Shown one piece after another: positions 55,074 through 64,000 of a stretch of 64,000 bases of DNA (position 1 is the stretch's first letter; every line of letters begins with the position of its first letter). The notes under the pieces are model-generated. The model made no database searches, was not told the DNA's origin, and was given only the letters and a program-made list of their open reading frames with translations. Source of the stretch: Falsiroseomonas stagni DSM 19981 (GTDB lineage: Bacteria; Pseudomonadota; Alphaproteobacteria; Acetobacterales; Acetobacteraceae); NCBI RefSeq assembly GCF_900114315.1, contig NZ_FOSQ01000015.1, forward strand, positions 1-64,000, given 5' to 3'. Made by a program: the position numbers and the translations under genes.

Positions 55074-57554
55074 TCATCGCTTCACCGGCACGTTCCAGAT
55101 CTCCTGCGCATATTCGGCGATGGTGCGGTCGGAGGAGAACCACCCCATGCTGGCGGTGTTGATCACCGCCGATGTCCACCAGGCGGCGGGGTTGCGCCAG
55201 CGTTCCGCGACGGCGCGCTGCGCGTCGAAGTAGCTGTCGAAATCCGCCGTCACCATGAAGTAGTCGCTGCCGCGGAGGTTGCCGACCAGTTCGCGGTACC
55301 GCCCGGGATCGTCGGGGGAGAAGACGCCGGCCTCGATCTGCTCCAGCGCCTCCTGCAGGCGGCGGGACTGTTCGACCGCGCGCTGGCCCTGCCAGCCCTC
55401 CCGCCGGCGCTGCTCCACTTCCGGCGTCGTCAGGCCGAAGATGAAGATGTTGTCGTCGCCGACATGTTCCTTGATCTCGACATTGGCGCCGTCCAGCGTG
55501 CCGATGGTCAGCGCGCCGTTGAGCGCGAACTTCATGTTGCCGGTGCCGGACGCCTCCATCCCCGCCGTGCTGATCTGCTCCGACAGGTCGGCGGCCGGCA
55601 CGATCACCTCGGCCAGGGAGACGTTGTAGTTCGGCAGGAAGACGATCTTCAGCAGGTTGCGCACGGTGGGGTCGCTGTTCACCACGCGCGCGACGTCATG
55701 CGCCAGCTTGATGATGAGCTTGGCGCGGTGGTAGCTGCTGGCCGCCTTGCCCGAGAAGATCTTCACCCGCGGCGCCCAGTCCCGCGTCGGCTGGCTGCGG
55801 ATCTCGTCATACAGCGCGACGGCTTCCAGCACGTTCAGCAGCTGGCGCTTGTATTCGTGGATGCGCTTGATCTGCACGTCGAAGATGGCGTCGGGGTCGA
55901 GCCGAAGCTGGAACCGATCCTTCACCAGGTCGGCCAGCGCCATCTTGTTGGCGCGCTTCACCGCGGCGAATTTCTCCTGGAACGCCTTGTCGCCGGCCAG
56001 CGGCTTCAGCTTGGCCAGCGCTTCCGGCCGGTCCAGCACCTCCGGCCCGATGGCCTCCACCAGCAGCGATGTCAGGCCCGGATTGCATTGCTGCAGCCAG
56101 CGCCGGAAGGTGATGCCGTTGGTCTTGTTGGTCAGCCGGTCCGGGAACAGCCGGTGAAAATCGGCGAAGACCGTCTGCTTCAGCAGGTCCGAATGCAGGG
56201 CGGAGACGCCATTCACCTTGTGGGAGCCGACCACCGCCAAGTGCCCCATCCGGACGCGGCGGCCATGCCCTTCCTCAATGAGCGAGACGGAGGAGAGCAG
56301 CCGCCCGTCATTCGGGTGCTTCAGCCGCACGCTGTCCAGGTGGAAGGCGTTGACCAGGTAGATCAGCTGCATGTGGCGCGGCAGCAGCCGTTCCATCAGC
56401 GGCACCGGCCAGGATTCCAGCGCCTCCGGCAGCAAGGTGTGGTTGGTGTAGCTGATCGTCTTCTGGGTGATCGGCCAGGCCTCGTCCCAGGGGATGTCGT
56501 GCAGGTCGACCAGGATGCGCAGCAGCTCCGCCACCACGATGGCGGGGTGCGTGTCGTTCAACTGGATGGAGACGCGGTCAGGCAGGGATCTCAGGTCGCC
56601 ATAGACGCGCAGATGCCGGCGGATCAGGTCCTGTAGCGCGGCGGAGGAGAAGAAGTATTCCTGCCGCAGCCGCAGCTCCTGGCCCGATGCACTTTCATCC
56701 GACGGGTAGAGCAGCTTGGAGATGCTCTCCGCCTTCACCTTGTTGGCCAGCGCGCCGACATGGTCGCCGGAGTTGAAGGCATCGAGGCGCAGCGGATCGA
56801 CGGCGCGCGCCGACCACAGCCGCAGCGTGTTCACATGCGCGCCGCGCCAGCCGACGATGGGCGTGTCATAGGCCACAGCCTGCACCGTCTCGCTCGGCTT
56901 CCACACATGCTTCACGCGGGCCTCGCTGATGGTCACGGCTTCCACCGTGCCGCCGAAGCCGATCTCATGCGCGATCTCGGGGCGGGCGAATTCCCAGGGG
57001 TTGCCGTCGTTCAGCCAATCCTCGGGATATTCCCGCTGCCAGCCATCGCGGATGATCTGGCGGAACAGCCCGTGGTCGTAGCGGATGCCGTAGCCGAAGG
57101 CGGGGATGGACAGCGTCGCCATGCTTTCCATGAAGCAGGCCGCCAGCCGCCCGAGGCCGCCATTGCCCAGCGCCGCATCAGGCTCCGCGATGCGCAGCTT
57201 CTCCAGATCCACGCCGAGCGGCTCAAGAGCCTCCCGCAGCGTCGGCAGCAGGTCCAGGTTGCTGACATTGTCGCGCAGCAGCCGGCCGATGAGGAATTCG
57301 AGGCTGAGGTAATAGACCTGCTTCGCGCCGGACTGGTAGGTGGCGCGCGTCAGGTCGATCCAGCGATCGACGATGCGGTCCCGCACCGCCAGCGCGGTGG
57401 CGATGAACCAGTCCCGGTCCCGGGCGCCGAGCCGACTCTTGCCGAGGTCATAGGTCAGCTTCCGCAGGATCACCTCGCGCAGGGCGGCGGCGTCCTCGCT
57501 TTCCCCGGGCCGGGTGGGGATGGGCGGGGCGCTCGACGTCGTCGGGGTGTCCAT
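55074..57554 (-). CDS. glgP: Glycogen/starch phosphorylase
   Basis: The 826-residue GT35 enzyme releases glucose-1-phosphate from glycogen. The pyridoxal-phosphate lysine lies in EASGTGNMKFALNGALTIG; other signatures are GNGGLGRLAACFMES and QIKRIHEYKRQLLN. ATG 57554 is preceded by AAGGAG, and upstream in-frame residues look unrelated. It is the first glg gene after glk, separated by 134 bases that contain a possible operator. Confidence 0.97.
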   Translation of the reverse strand: MDTPTTSSAPPIPTRPGESEDAAALREVILRKLTYDLGKSRLGARDRDWFIATALAVRDRIVDRWIDLTRATYQSGAKQVYYLSLEFLIGRLLRDNVSNLDLLPTLREALEPLGVDLEKLRIAEPDAALGNGGLGRLAACFMESMATLSIPAFGYGIRYDHGLFRQIIRDGWQREYPEDWLNDGNPWEFARPEIAHEIGFGGTVEAVTISEARVKHVWKPSETVQAVAYDTPIVGWRGAHVNTLRLWSARAVDPLRLDAFNSGDHVGALANKVKAESISKLLYPSDESASGQELRLRQEYFFSSAALQDLIRRHLRVYGDLRSLPDRVSIQLNDTHPAIVVAELLRILVDLHDIPWDEAWPITQKTISYTNHTLLPEALESWPVPLMERLLPRHMQLIYLVNAFHLDSVRLKHPNDGRLLSSVSLIEEGHGRRVRMGHLAVVGSHKVNGVSALHSDLLKQTVFADFHRLFPDRLTNKTNGITFRRWLQQCNPGLTSLLVEAIGPEVLDRPEALAKLKPLAGDKAFQEKFAAVKRANKMALADLVKDRFQLRLDPDAIFDVQIKRIHEYKRQLLNVLEAVALYDEIRSQPTRDWAPRVKIFSGKAASSYHRAKLIIKLAHDVARVVNSDPTVRNLLKIVFLPNYNVSLAEVIVPAADLSEQISTAGMEASGTGNMKFALNGALTIGTLDGANVEIKEHVGDDNIFIFGLTTPEVEQRRREGWQGQRAVEQSRRLQEALEQIEAGVFSPDDPGRYRELVGNLRGSDYFMVTADFDSYFDAQRAVAERWRNPAAWWTSAVINTASMGWFSSDRTIAEYAQEIWNVPVKR

Positions 57555-57611
57555 GGGCGGGTGGCTCCTTCCTGGGTGCCGAAGAGGCGATGGGTAACCC
57601 GACGCGCTGCG

Positions 57612-57627
57612 ATGCAACAATTTGCAT
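57612..57627. promoter_or_regulatory. Inverted repeat ATGCAA-N4-TTGCAT upstream of glgP
   Basis: A perfect 6+6 bp inverted repeat with spacer CAAT stands out as an AT-rich patch in GC-rich sequence, 58 bases before the glgP start. Its form suits a dimeric transcription factor, but no regulator is known for it here. Confidence 0.4.
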
Positions 57628-57688
57628 GGTCCCGCGCCGAGATCAAAGCACAGCTATAGGCACGAAGGGTTAGCTTTCTGCCACCGGC

Positions 57689-58624
57689 CTATCCGGCCCA
57701 CGCCTCCGCCAGCGCCGCCAGGCCCGGAAAGGCGGGGGCGGGATGGGTCACGATGGACAGCGGCACACCCTGCATCCAGCCCGCCATCGGGGCCTTGTCC
57801 TCGAACCGCGCCCGGAAGGCACCCCGGTCCAGCCCCGGCGCCAGGCGCGGCAGGATGCCGCCCGCCAGGAACACGCCCCCCCGCGCCCCCCAGGCCAGGG
57901 CGAGATCGCCCGCGAAGCCGGCCAGCAGGCTGAGGAACAGGCGCAGCGCCTCCGCCGCCACCGGGCATTCGCCGGCGGCGGCCACCACCGCGGCCGCGTC
58001 GCGGTCGGGGACATCGGCCCCCCGCAGCCCTGCCACCACGGCATGGAGGTTGGCGATCCCGCGGCCGGAAAGCGCTTCCTCCGCCCCCGCGCGGCCGCAG
58101 CGCGCGCGAAGCCCGGCCACCACCGCATCCTCCGCCGCATCCGCCGGCGCCAGGCCGATATGCCCCCCCTCCGTTGGTATCACCAACGGCCCTGGCAGCA
58201 GCGCGGCGCAGCCGAGCCCCGTCCCCGGCCCCAGGACCAGCATCGGCGCCGACGGGTCCGGCGTAGCGTCGCCGATCGCCACGAGGTCGGTCGGCGGCAG
58301 ATGGCGCAGGGCATGCGCCAGGGCCTGGAAATCATTCACCAGCCGGGCATGGCGCAGGCCGAAATGCGCGGCGATGGCAGCCTCGTCGAAGCGCCAGGGC
58401 GCGTTGGTCAGCCGTGCCGTGCCGGCGGAAACCGGCCCGGCCACCGCCAGCACCGCGCCCTCCACCGCCGGGCCCGGCGACAGCCGCGCCAGCGCGGCCT
58501 CCATCGCGGCCTCCGGCGTCGGGAAGCCCGCCACGGGCAGGATGACGGGCGGGCCGATCACGCCACCCGCTAGCAGGGCGAAGCGGGCATTGGTCCCGCC
58601 GATATCGGCCAGCAGCGCCCTCAT
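57689..58624 (-). CDS. glk: Glucokinase
   Basis: The 311-residue protein is of the proteobacterial Glk type. It has the phosphate loop LLADIGGTNARFALL, LVNDFQALAHAL with the catalytic Asp, LGPGTGLGCAALL and the IPTEGGHIGLAP motif. It phosphorylates free glucose released by the debranching/glucanotransferase steps, so its place ahead of glgP is logical. Confidence 0.95.
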   Translation of the reverse strand: MRALLADIGGTNARFALLAGGVIGPPVILPVAGFPTPEAAMEAALARLSPGPAVEGAVLAVAGPVSAGTARLTNAPWRFDEAAIAAHFGLRHARLVNDFQALAHALRHLPPTDLVAIGDATPDPSAPMLVLGPGTGLGCAALLPGPLVIPTEGGHIGLAPADAAEDAVVAGLRARCGRAGAEEALSGRGIANLHAVVAGLRGADVPDRDAAAVVAAAGECPVAAEALRLFLSLLAGFAGDLALAWGARGGVFLAGGILPRLAPGLDRGAFRARFEDKAPMAGWMQGVPLSIVTHPAPAFPGLAALAEAWAG

Positions 58625-58661
58625 GCCGCCTGGCCCCGCGCGGTTTCTGAGTTCCTCGGCG

Positions 58662-58982
58662 TCAGCGCGGTCTTTGCGCGAGGATATAGGCCGCCAGGTC
58701 CTGCGCCTGCCGCGCCGTCAGCCCATGGTCCGGCATGTTGGCATGAGGCAGGCGCAGATAGGTGGCGATACCCTCGGCCGTCGCGCCCCGCCGTGCCGCG
58801 ATGGTCGGGAAGGCCGGCGCGGCATCGTTGCGCCCGCCGGGCGCCTGGGCGGCGATGGTGTGGCACGCGCTGCACCATTGCCGCGCCAGCCATCGGCCAC
58901 GGTCCACCGCTTCCCCATCCGCCCACGCCGTGGCGGGCAGGGCGGCCAACATCCCCAGCCGCATGAATCGCATCGCTCGCAT
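58662..58982 (-). CDS. Small periplasmic c-type cytochrome
   Basis: The 106-residue protein has a signal peptide (MRAMRFMRLGMLAALPATAW, cleavage after ADG region), one haem site CSACH, and a likely distal Met in NMPDHGL, as in class I cytochromes c. It would carry electrons in the periplasm. ATG 58982 was chosen because GGAG sits six bases upstream; in-frame ATGs at 58994 and 58973 are alternatives. It is the same strand as glk, 37 bases upstream of it. Confidence 0.88.
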   Translation of the reverse strand: MRAMRFMRLGMLAALPATAWADGEAVDRGRWLARQWCSACHTIAAQAPGGRNDAAPAFPTIAARRGATAEGIATYLRLPHANMPDHGLTARQAQDLAAYILAQRPR

Positions 58983-59065
58983 CCCAGTCTCCATCCCGGC
59001 ACAACCGGGTGGCATCCAGGCTAGGCCAGGGCGATGCGATGCTCATTGCGCCGTATCAATCCGCG

Positions 59066-59818
59066 TCAATAGGTCGCGCGCCCGCCCGAGATGTCGAACA
59101 CCGCACCGGTCGAGAAGCTGCAATCCGCCGTGCAGAGCCAGCAGATCAGCGCCGCGATCTCCTCCACCTCCACGAAGCGGCCCATCGGGATCTTGGACAG
59201 CATGAAGGCGATGTGGGCTTCCGTCATCTGGTTGAAGATGTCGGTCTTGGCGGCCGCGGGGCAGACGCAGTTCACCAGCACGTTCTTCTGCGCCACTTCC
59301 TTGGCCAGCGACTTGGTGTAGCCGATCAGCCCCGCCTTGCTGGCGGAGTAGTGCGCGGCGTTCGGATTGCCTTCCTTGCCCGCCACCGACGCCACATTCA
59401 CCACCCGTCCCCAGCCATTGGCGATCAGGTGCGGCATCACCGCGCTCGCCACGATGAAGGGCGCGTTGAGGTTCACGTCGATCACGCGGCGCCACTGCGC
59501 CACCGGGATCTCCCAGGACGGCATGTTGCCGCCGGTGATGCCGGCATTGTTCACCAGCAGGTCGATCTTGCCGTGCGCCTTCAGCGTCCGCTGCGTGGCC
59601 TCCGCCACCGCGACCTCATCCGAGAGGTCCAGCACCTCCGCCGTCACATTGCCATCCGCCGCCAGCGCGGCGCGGCTTTCCTCGGCCTTGGCGGGGTCCA
59701 TGTCCCAGATGGAGACGCTGGCGCCCGACGCCACCATCCGCCGGGCGACGGCGAGCCCGATGCCCCGCGCGCCGCCGGTGACGATTCCGACCCGGCCCTG
59801 AAGGTCCAGCCTGTTCAT
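59066..59818 (-). CDS. Short-chain dehydrogenase/reductase (classical SDR)
   Basis: The 250-residue protein has the cofactor motif VTGGARGIGLAVA, NNAG (NNAGITGGN), Ser in NVASVAG, and YSASK (HYSASKAGLIG), so the full catalytic tetrad is present. An Asp after beta-2 (WDMD) favours NAD over NADP. ATG 59818 has GAGGGAG eight bases upstream; ATG 59824 is also in frame. It follows another SDR gene on the same strand, the pair probably forming an operon. Substrate unknown. Confidence 0.92.
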   Translation of the reverse strand: MNRLDLQGRVGIVTGGARGIGLAVARRMVASGASVSIWDMDPAKAEESRAALAADGNVTAEVLDLSDEVAVAEATQRTLKAHGKIDLLVNNAGITGGNMPSWEIPVAQWRRVIDVNLNAPFIVASAVMPHLIANGWGRVVNVASVAGKEGNPNAAHYSASKAGLIGYTKSLAKEVAQKNVLVNCVCPAAAKTDIFNQMTEAHIAFMLSKIPMGRFVEVEEIAALICWLCTADCSFSTGAVFDISGGRATY

Positions 59819-59831
59819 CGCCATTGCTCCC

Positions 59832-60575
59832 TCAGCCACGCCCGACGAAGGGCATCTTGGTGGCCATGATGGTCATGGTCAGCACATTGGTCGCCAGCGG
59901 CCAGGCCGCCATCTGCGCCACCGCCTGGCCGACATGGTCCACATCCATCAGCGGCTCCGCCTTGATGGTCCAGTCGGCCTGCGGCACGCCGCGCGCCATG
60001 CGTTCCGCCATCGGCGTCGCGGCGTTGCCGATATCGATCTGCCCGACCGCGATGTCGAAGCGCCGTCCATCCAGGTTCATGGACTTGGTCAGCCCCGTCA
60101 CCGCGTGCTTGGTGCTGGTATAGGGCGCGCTGCCCGGCCGCGGCGCATGGGCGCTGATCGATCCGTTGTTGATGATGCGCCCGCCCACCGGCGACTGCTT
60201 CGCCATCATGCGGAAGGCCGCATGGGCGCAGAGGAAGACGCCATTCAGGTTGACGTTGACCACCTTGAACCACTGCTCCGCCGTCAACTCCTCGAACGGC
60301 GTGCCGGGGACATTGTTGCCGGCATTGTTGAACAGCAGGTCCAGCCGGCCGAATTCCTTCTCGATCGTTGCGAAGGCGGCGTCGATCTGGGCGGGGTCCG
60401 TCACATCCGCCGGCACGACCAGGGTTGCGCCCTTGCACAGCCCCGCCGTCTCCTCCAGCGCATCGCGCCGGCGGCCGAGCAGCGCGACGGTCCAGCCATC
60501 GGCGGCGAGCGCGATGGAGGCGGCGCGGCCGACGCCCGATCCGGCGCCCGTCACCAAGGCGAATTTCTGGGCCAT
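59832..60575 (-). CDS. Short-chain dehydrogenase/reductase (classical SDR)
   Basis: The 247-residue protein has [25 protein letters not shown] after beta-2 (Arg-rich, suggesting NADP), [10 protein letters not shown], the Ser in [10 protein letters not shown], and [10 protein letters not shown] with Tyr and Lys. It is related to but clearly distinct from its downstream neighbour. GGGGGAAA precedes ATG 60575. It is divergent from the transglutaminase-like gene. Confidence 0.92.
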   Translation of the reverse strand: MAQKFALVTGAGSGVGRAASIALAADGWTVALLGRRRDALEETAGLCKGATLVVPADVTDPAQIDAAFATIEKEFGRLDLLFNNAGNNVPGTPFEELTAEQWFKVVNVNLNGVFLCAHAAFRMMAKQSPVGGRIINNGSISAHAPRPGSAPYTSTKHAVTGLTKSMNLDGRRFDIAVGQIDIGNAATPMAERMARGVPQADWTIKAEPLMDVDHVGQAVAQMAAWPLATNVLTMTIMATKMPFVGRG

Positions 60576-60758
60576 GCTGGTTTCCCCCTCGAGATGGTCG
60601 ATTTCGGCCCGCAGGGTGGATCGCCCGCCCCCCGCCTGTCCACCCAGGGCAGGCGCCGCGGGGTCACCATGCCGTCCATGCTGCGCTGCGGCCTTGCGGG
60701 GCGGGGCACTCCGGTGGGATAGCGAAGGAACCGTCTCCCCGCCGGATAGAACCTCCCC

Positions 60759-63700
60759 ATGAGCATCCACGCCGCGCTGACGCATCGGACGACCTACAGC
60801 TATGACCGGCTGGTCGGCATGTCGCCGCAGTTGATCAGGCTGCGCCCGGCACCCCATTGCCGGACGCCCATCCTCTCCTACTCGCTCGACATCCAGCCGA
60901 AGCCGCATTTCCTCAACTGGGTGCAGGACCCGCAGGGCAATTTCATCGCCCGCGTCGTCTTCCCTGAGCGCGTGCGGAAGTTTGAGGTGACGGTCGATCT
61001 CCTTGCCGACATGGCGACGATCAACCCCTTCGACTTCTTCGTGGAGCCGCAGGCCGAGGTCTTCCCCTTCGAATACGACCCCGTCCTCGCCCAGGAACTG
61101 GCGCCCTTCCGGCGGGTGGAGGCAGCGGGCCCGCTGCTCGACGCCTATCTCAAGGACATTCCCCGCAGCGCACCGAATACGGTCAATTACCTCGTCGACC
61201 TCAACCAGAAGCTGTCCACGGAAATCGGCTACATCGTGCGGATGGAGCCCGGTGTCTGGACGCCGGAGGAAGTCCTTTCCAACCGCAAGGGCTCCTGCCG
61301 CGACTCGGGCTGGCTGCTGGTGCAGATCCTGCGCCATCTCGGCTTCGCCGCCCGCTTCGTCTCCGGCTACCTGATCCAGCTGGTGCCGGACGTGAAGTCC
61401 GTGACCGGCCCGGTCGGCACCTCCGTCGACTTCACCGACCTGCATGCCTGGTGCGAGGTCTATGTGCCCGGCGCCGGCTGGATCGGCCTCGACCCCACCT
61501 CCGGCCTGCTGGCGGGCGAGGGCCACATCCCGCTGGCCGCGACGCCGGAGCCCGCCTCCGCCGCCCCCATCACCGGCGGGGTGGACAAGGCGGAGACCGA
61601 ATTCGGCTTCTTCATGGAAGTCCGGCGCGTGGAGGAGACGCCGCGCGTCACCAAGCCCTACACCGAGGAAGCCTGGGCGCGGATCGCCGCCCTCGGCGAA
61701 CAGGTGGACCAGGCGCTGGTCGCCGGCGATGTGCGCCTGACCGTGGGCGGGGAGCCCACCTTCGTGGCGGAGGCCGATCGCGACGCGCCGGAATGGAACA
61801 CGGAGGCGCTGGGCCCCACCAAGCGCGCCTATGCCGGGCGCCTGCTGCGCCGCCTGCAACCGCTCTGGGCGCCGGGTGCGGCGCTGACCTATGCGCAGGG
61901 CAAGTGGTATCCGGGGGAGCAGCTGCCGCGCTGGGGCCTCTATTGCCACTGGCGCGCGGATGGGCAGCCCGTCTGGACGGATCCCGCGCTGCTGGCCAGC
62001 GACGACGACAAGGGCGATGCCACGGCGCAGGACGCGGCGGAATTCGCCACCATCCTCGCCGGCCATCTCGGCATCGACCCCACGCTGCGCATCCCGGCGC
62101 ATGAGGACATCGACTACTACCTCTGGCGGGAGAAGAAGCTGCCCGCCAATGTCGTGGCGGAGGACGCGAAGCTGCGCGATCCGATGGAACGGGCGCGCCT
62201 CGCCAGGCTGTTCGGCCAGGGGCTCAATGAGGAAGTCGGCTCCGTGCTGCCGCTGCGCCGCCGCGGCGATGGCGAGGCCCGCGCCTGGGAATCCGGCAAA
62301 TGGGCGCTGCGTGAGGGGGAGCTGTTCCTCATCCCCGGCGACAGCCCGATCGGCTTCCGCCTGCCGCTGGACAGCCTGCCCTGGGCGTCCGAGGAGGCGA
62401 TCGAGGCCGAGCCCGATCCCGATCCCTTCACCCGCCGCGAACCGCTCCGCCCGCGGCGCGAATTGCCGGAAGGCCGCGCCCGCATCGTGGAGCAGACGCT
62501 GCCGGTGCCTGGGCGGGAGGAACCGGGCGTGGTCCGCACCGCGCTCTGCGTCGAAGCGCGTCGCGGCCTGATCCACTGCTTCCTGCCGCCGCTGACCCTT
62601 GCCGATGACTGGCTGGACCTGGTGGCGGCCATCGAGGCGACGGCGCGCGACACCGGCCGCAAGGTGTTCCTCGAGGGCTATCTCGCGCCGTCGGACCCGC
62701 GCCTGCTGAACTTCTCCGTCACCCCCGACCCCGGCGTGATCGAGGTGAACATCCACCCCGCCTCGGATTGGCAGGACCTCGCGACCCGCACCGAACAGCT
62801 CTACGAGGAAGCGAGACAGGTCGGGCTGGACTCCCAGAAATTCATGCTGGATGGGCGCCATGTCGGCACCGGCGGCGGCAACCACATGGTCATGGGCGCG
62901 GCGGAGGTGGCGGACAGCCCCTTCCTGCGGCGGCCGGATTTGCTGAAGTCGCTCGTCGGCTTCTGGCACAACCATCCGAGCCTGTCCTACCTGTTCAGCG
63001 GCATGTTCATCGGCCCGACCAGCCAGCATCCCCGCGTGGATGAGGCCCGCGGGGATGCGGTGCATGAGCTGGAGACGGCGCTGGCGCAGGTGCCGCCGCC
63101 CGGCGTCGATACGCCGCCCTGGATGGTGGACCGCATCTTCCGGAACCTGCTGGTGGACATGACCGGCAACACCCACCGGACGGAATTCTGCATCGACAAG
63201 ATGTACGACCCCTCCGGGCCCTCTGGCAGAAGGGGTCTGGTCGAATTCCGGGGCTTCGAGATGCCGCCGCATTGGCGCATGTCGCTGGCCCAGCAGGTTC
63301 TTCTTCGGAGTCTCGTCGCCGGCTTCTGGCAGCGTCCCTATGAGCGGAAGCTCATCAAGTGGGGCACCCGGCTGCATGACGATTTCATGCTGGAACACTA
63401 TTGCCGGCAGGATTTCGGTGATGTCCTCGCCGAACTCTCCGGCCTCGGCTTCCGGCTGGACCCCGCCTGGTTCGCCCCCCACTTCGAGTTCCGCTTCCCC
63501 AGGGTCGGTGCCATCGCGGTGCGCGGCATGGAGCTTGAACTGTGCAACGCGCTGGAACCCTGGCATGTACTGGGGGAGGAAGCGGCCGCCGGCGGCACCA
63601 CGCGCTATGTCGACAGCAGCGTGGAACGCCTGCAGGCGCGCGTCACGGGCTGGGTGGAGGAACGCTTCACCCTGTCCTGCAACGGCGTCGCCGTGCCGCT

Positions 63701-64000
63701 CCAGCCCACCGGCACCGAAGGCGAATACGTCGCCGGCGTGCGCTTCAAGGCCTGGGACCCGCCCTCCGCCCTGCACCCCACGGTGCGCGCCCAGGCGCCG
63801 CTGACCTTCGATGTCTATGATGGCTGGACGGGCCGGTCGCTCGGCGGTTGCACGCACCATGTGGCGCATCCCGGCGGGCGCAACTACCAGACCTTCCCGG
63901 TGAATGCGAACGAGGCCGAGGCCCGCCGCCGCGCCCTGTTCCTGCCGATGGGCCACACGCCCGGCCCGATGGCGCCGCCCCGCGTGGTGACCAGCCGCGC
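60759..64000 (+). CDS. Transglutaminase-like / DUF2126 protein, cut by the right edge
   Basis: The frame is open from ATG 60759 to the window end (1080 complete codons). The first ~300 residues are a bacterial transglutaminase-like module: N-terminal THRTTYSYD barrel, then catalytic C180 ([12 protein letters not shown]), H229 (DLHAWCEV) and D245 (GLDPTSGLL). The remainder is DUF2126, with [20 protein letters not shown] and [20 protein letters not shown]. Such two-part proteins usually sit near circularly permuted ATP-grasp and alpha-E proteins in a proposed peptide-modification system; none of these is visible on the left side. The family is about 1100 residues, so little is missing. Confidence 0.93.
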   Translation, partial: MSIHAALTHRTTYSYDRLVGMSPQLIRLRPAPHCRTPILSYSLDIQPKPHFLNWVQDPQGNFIARVVFPERVRKFEVTVDLLADMATINPFDFFVEPQAEVFPFEYDPVLAQELAPFRRVEAAGPLLDAYLKDIPRSAPNTVNYLVDLNQKLSTEIGYIVRMEPGVWTPEEVLSNRKGSCRDSGWLLVQILRHLGFAARFVSGYLIQLVPDVKSVTGPVGTSVDFTDLHAWCEVYVPGAGWIGLDPTSGLLAGEGHIPLAATPEPASAAPITGGVDKAETEFGFFMEVRRVEETPRVTKPYTEEAWARIAALGEQVDQALVAGDVRLTVGGEPTFVAEADRDAPEWNTEALGPTKRAYAGRLLRRLQPLWAPGAALTYAQGKWYPGEQLPRWGLYCHWRADGQPVWTDPALLASDDDKGDATAQDAAEFATILAGHLGIDPTLRIPAHEDIDYYLWREKKLPANVVAEDAKLRDPMERARLARLFGQGLNEEVGSVLPLRRRGDGEARAWESGKWALREGELFLIPGDSPIGFRLPLDSLPWASEEAIEAEPDPDPFTRREPLRPRRELPEGRARIVEQTLPVPGREEPGVVRTALCVEARRGLIHCFLPPLTLADDWLDLVAAIEATARDTGRKVFLEGYLAPSDPRLLNFSVTPDPGVIEVNIHPASDWQDLATRTEQLYEEARQVGLDSQKFMLDGRHVGTGGGNHMVMGAAEVADSPFLRRPDLLKSLVGFWHNHPSLSYLFSGMFIGPTSQHPRVDEARGDAVHELETALAQVPPPGVDTPPWMVDRIFRNLLVDMTGNTHRTEFCIDKMYDPSGPSGRRGLVEFRGFEMPPHWRMSLAQQVLLRSLVAGFWQRPYERKLIKWGTRLHDDFMLEHYCRQDFGDVLAELSGLGFRLDPAWFAPHFEFRFPRVGAIAVRGMELELCNALEPWHVLGEEAAAGGTTRYVDSSVERLQARVTGWVEERFTLSCNGVAVPLQPTGTEGEYVAGVRFKAWDPPSALHPTVRAQAPLTFDVYDGWTGRSLGGCTHHVAHPGGRNYQTFPVNANEAEARRRALFLPMGHTPGPMAPPRVVTSR

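Noticed and set aside
53058-56636. 1192-codon plus-strand frame opposite glgB and glgP
   Set aside because: Antisense shadow with no recognisable motif and crossing two real genes.
59832-63956. Minus-strand extension upstream of the second SDR covering the transglutaminase gene
   Set aside because: Only the last 248 codons form an SDR; the rest is the complement of the transglutaminase-DUF2126 frame.

Overview
The window is very GC-rich chromosomal DNA (by eye near 70%) with dense, often overlapping genes. The gene set points to an alphaproteobacterium, most likely in the Acetobacteraceae/Rhodospirillales (Roseomonas-like): an NDUFA9-type NAD(P)-binding protein, gltD-gltB, an FzlA-like GST-fold division protein, a Bug-type binding protein, thrS-infC, ffh-rpsP-rimM-trmD-rplS and leuC-leuD-leuB. 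This assignment is inferred from gene content; no rRNA or marker search was possible.

Layout. 1-1281: a decayed phage lysis module in which three successive genes each carry one disabling lesion, next to a tRNA-Leu(CAG) whose 3' end faces the module (possible integration site). 1597-10593: NDUFA9-like gene, glutamate synthase (gltD, gltB), a GH10 xylanase coupled to gltB, and an FzlA-like gene. 10627-17956: small secreted proteins, a TPR-lrgA-lrgB operon, a Bug-family binding protein, an epimerase, an alpha/beta hydrolase and a fumarylacetoacetase-family enzyme. 18137-21260: a sugar-type ABC importer (binding protein and two permeases, no ATPase), then a frameshifted 2-oxoglutarate/Fe(II) oxygenase. 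22292-26112: two glycosyltransferases (GT4 and GT9) and, convergent with them, an NYN-nuclease-like protein. 26450-32780: the translation/secretion block thrS, infC (with a probable AUA start), ffh, rpsP, rimM, trmD, rplS. 32847-36217: leuC, leuD, leuB, tRNA-Arg(ACG).

36421-42066 is the most distinctive locus: six tightly packed genes for a cytochrome P450, a small unrecognised protein, a DevB/HlyD-type adaptor, a DevC-type permease, a DevA-type ATPase and a stand-alone E2/CAT-fold acyltransferase. It looks like a pathway that oxidises, acylates and exports an unknown (perhaps lipid-like) molecule. On the minus strand follow a sulfotransferase and a BcsB-like protein without a cellulose synthase, then an FMN-dependent alpha-hydroxy-acid dehydrogenase.

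46045-58624 (minus) is a complete glycogen operon, glk-glgP-glgB-glgC-glgA-glgX/malQ, in which debranching enzyme and 4-alpha-glucanotransferase are fused into one 1337-residue protein. The window ends with a small cytochrome c, two SDR dehydrogenases and a transglutaminase-DUF2126 protein cut by the right edge. I saw no CRISPR array, no insertion sequence and no rRNA.
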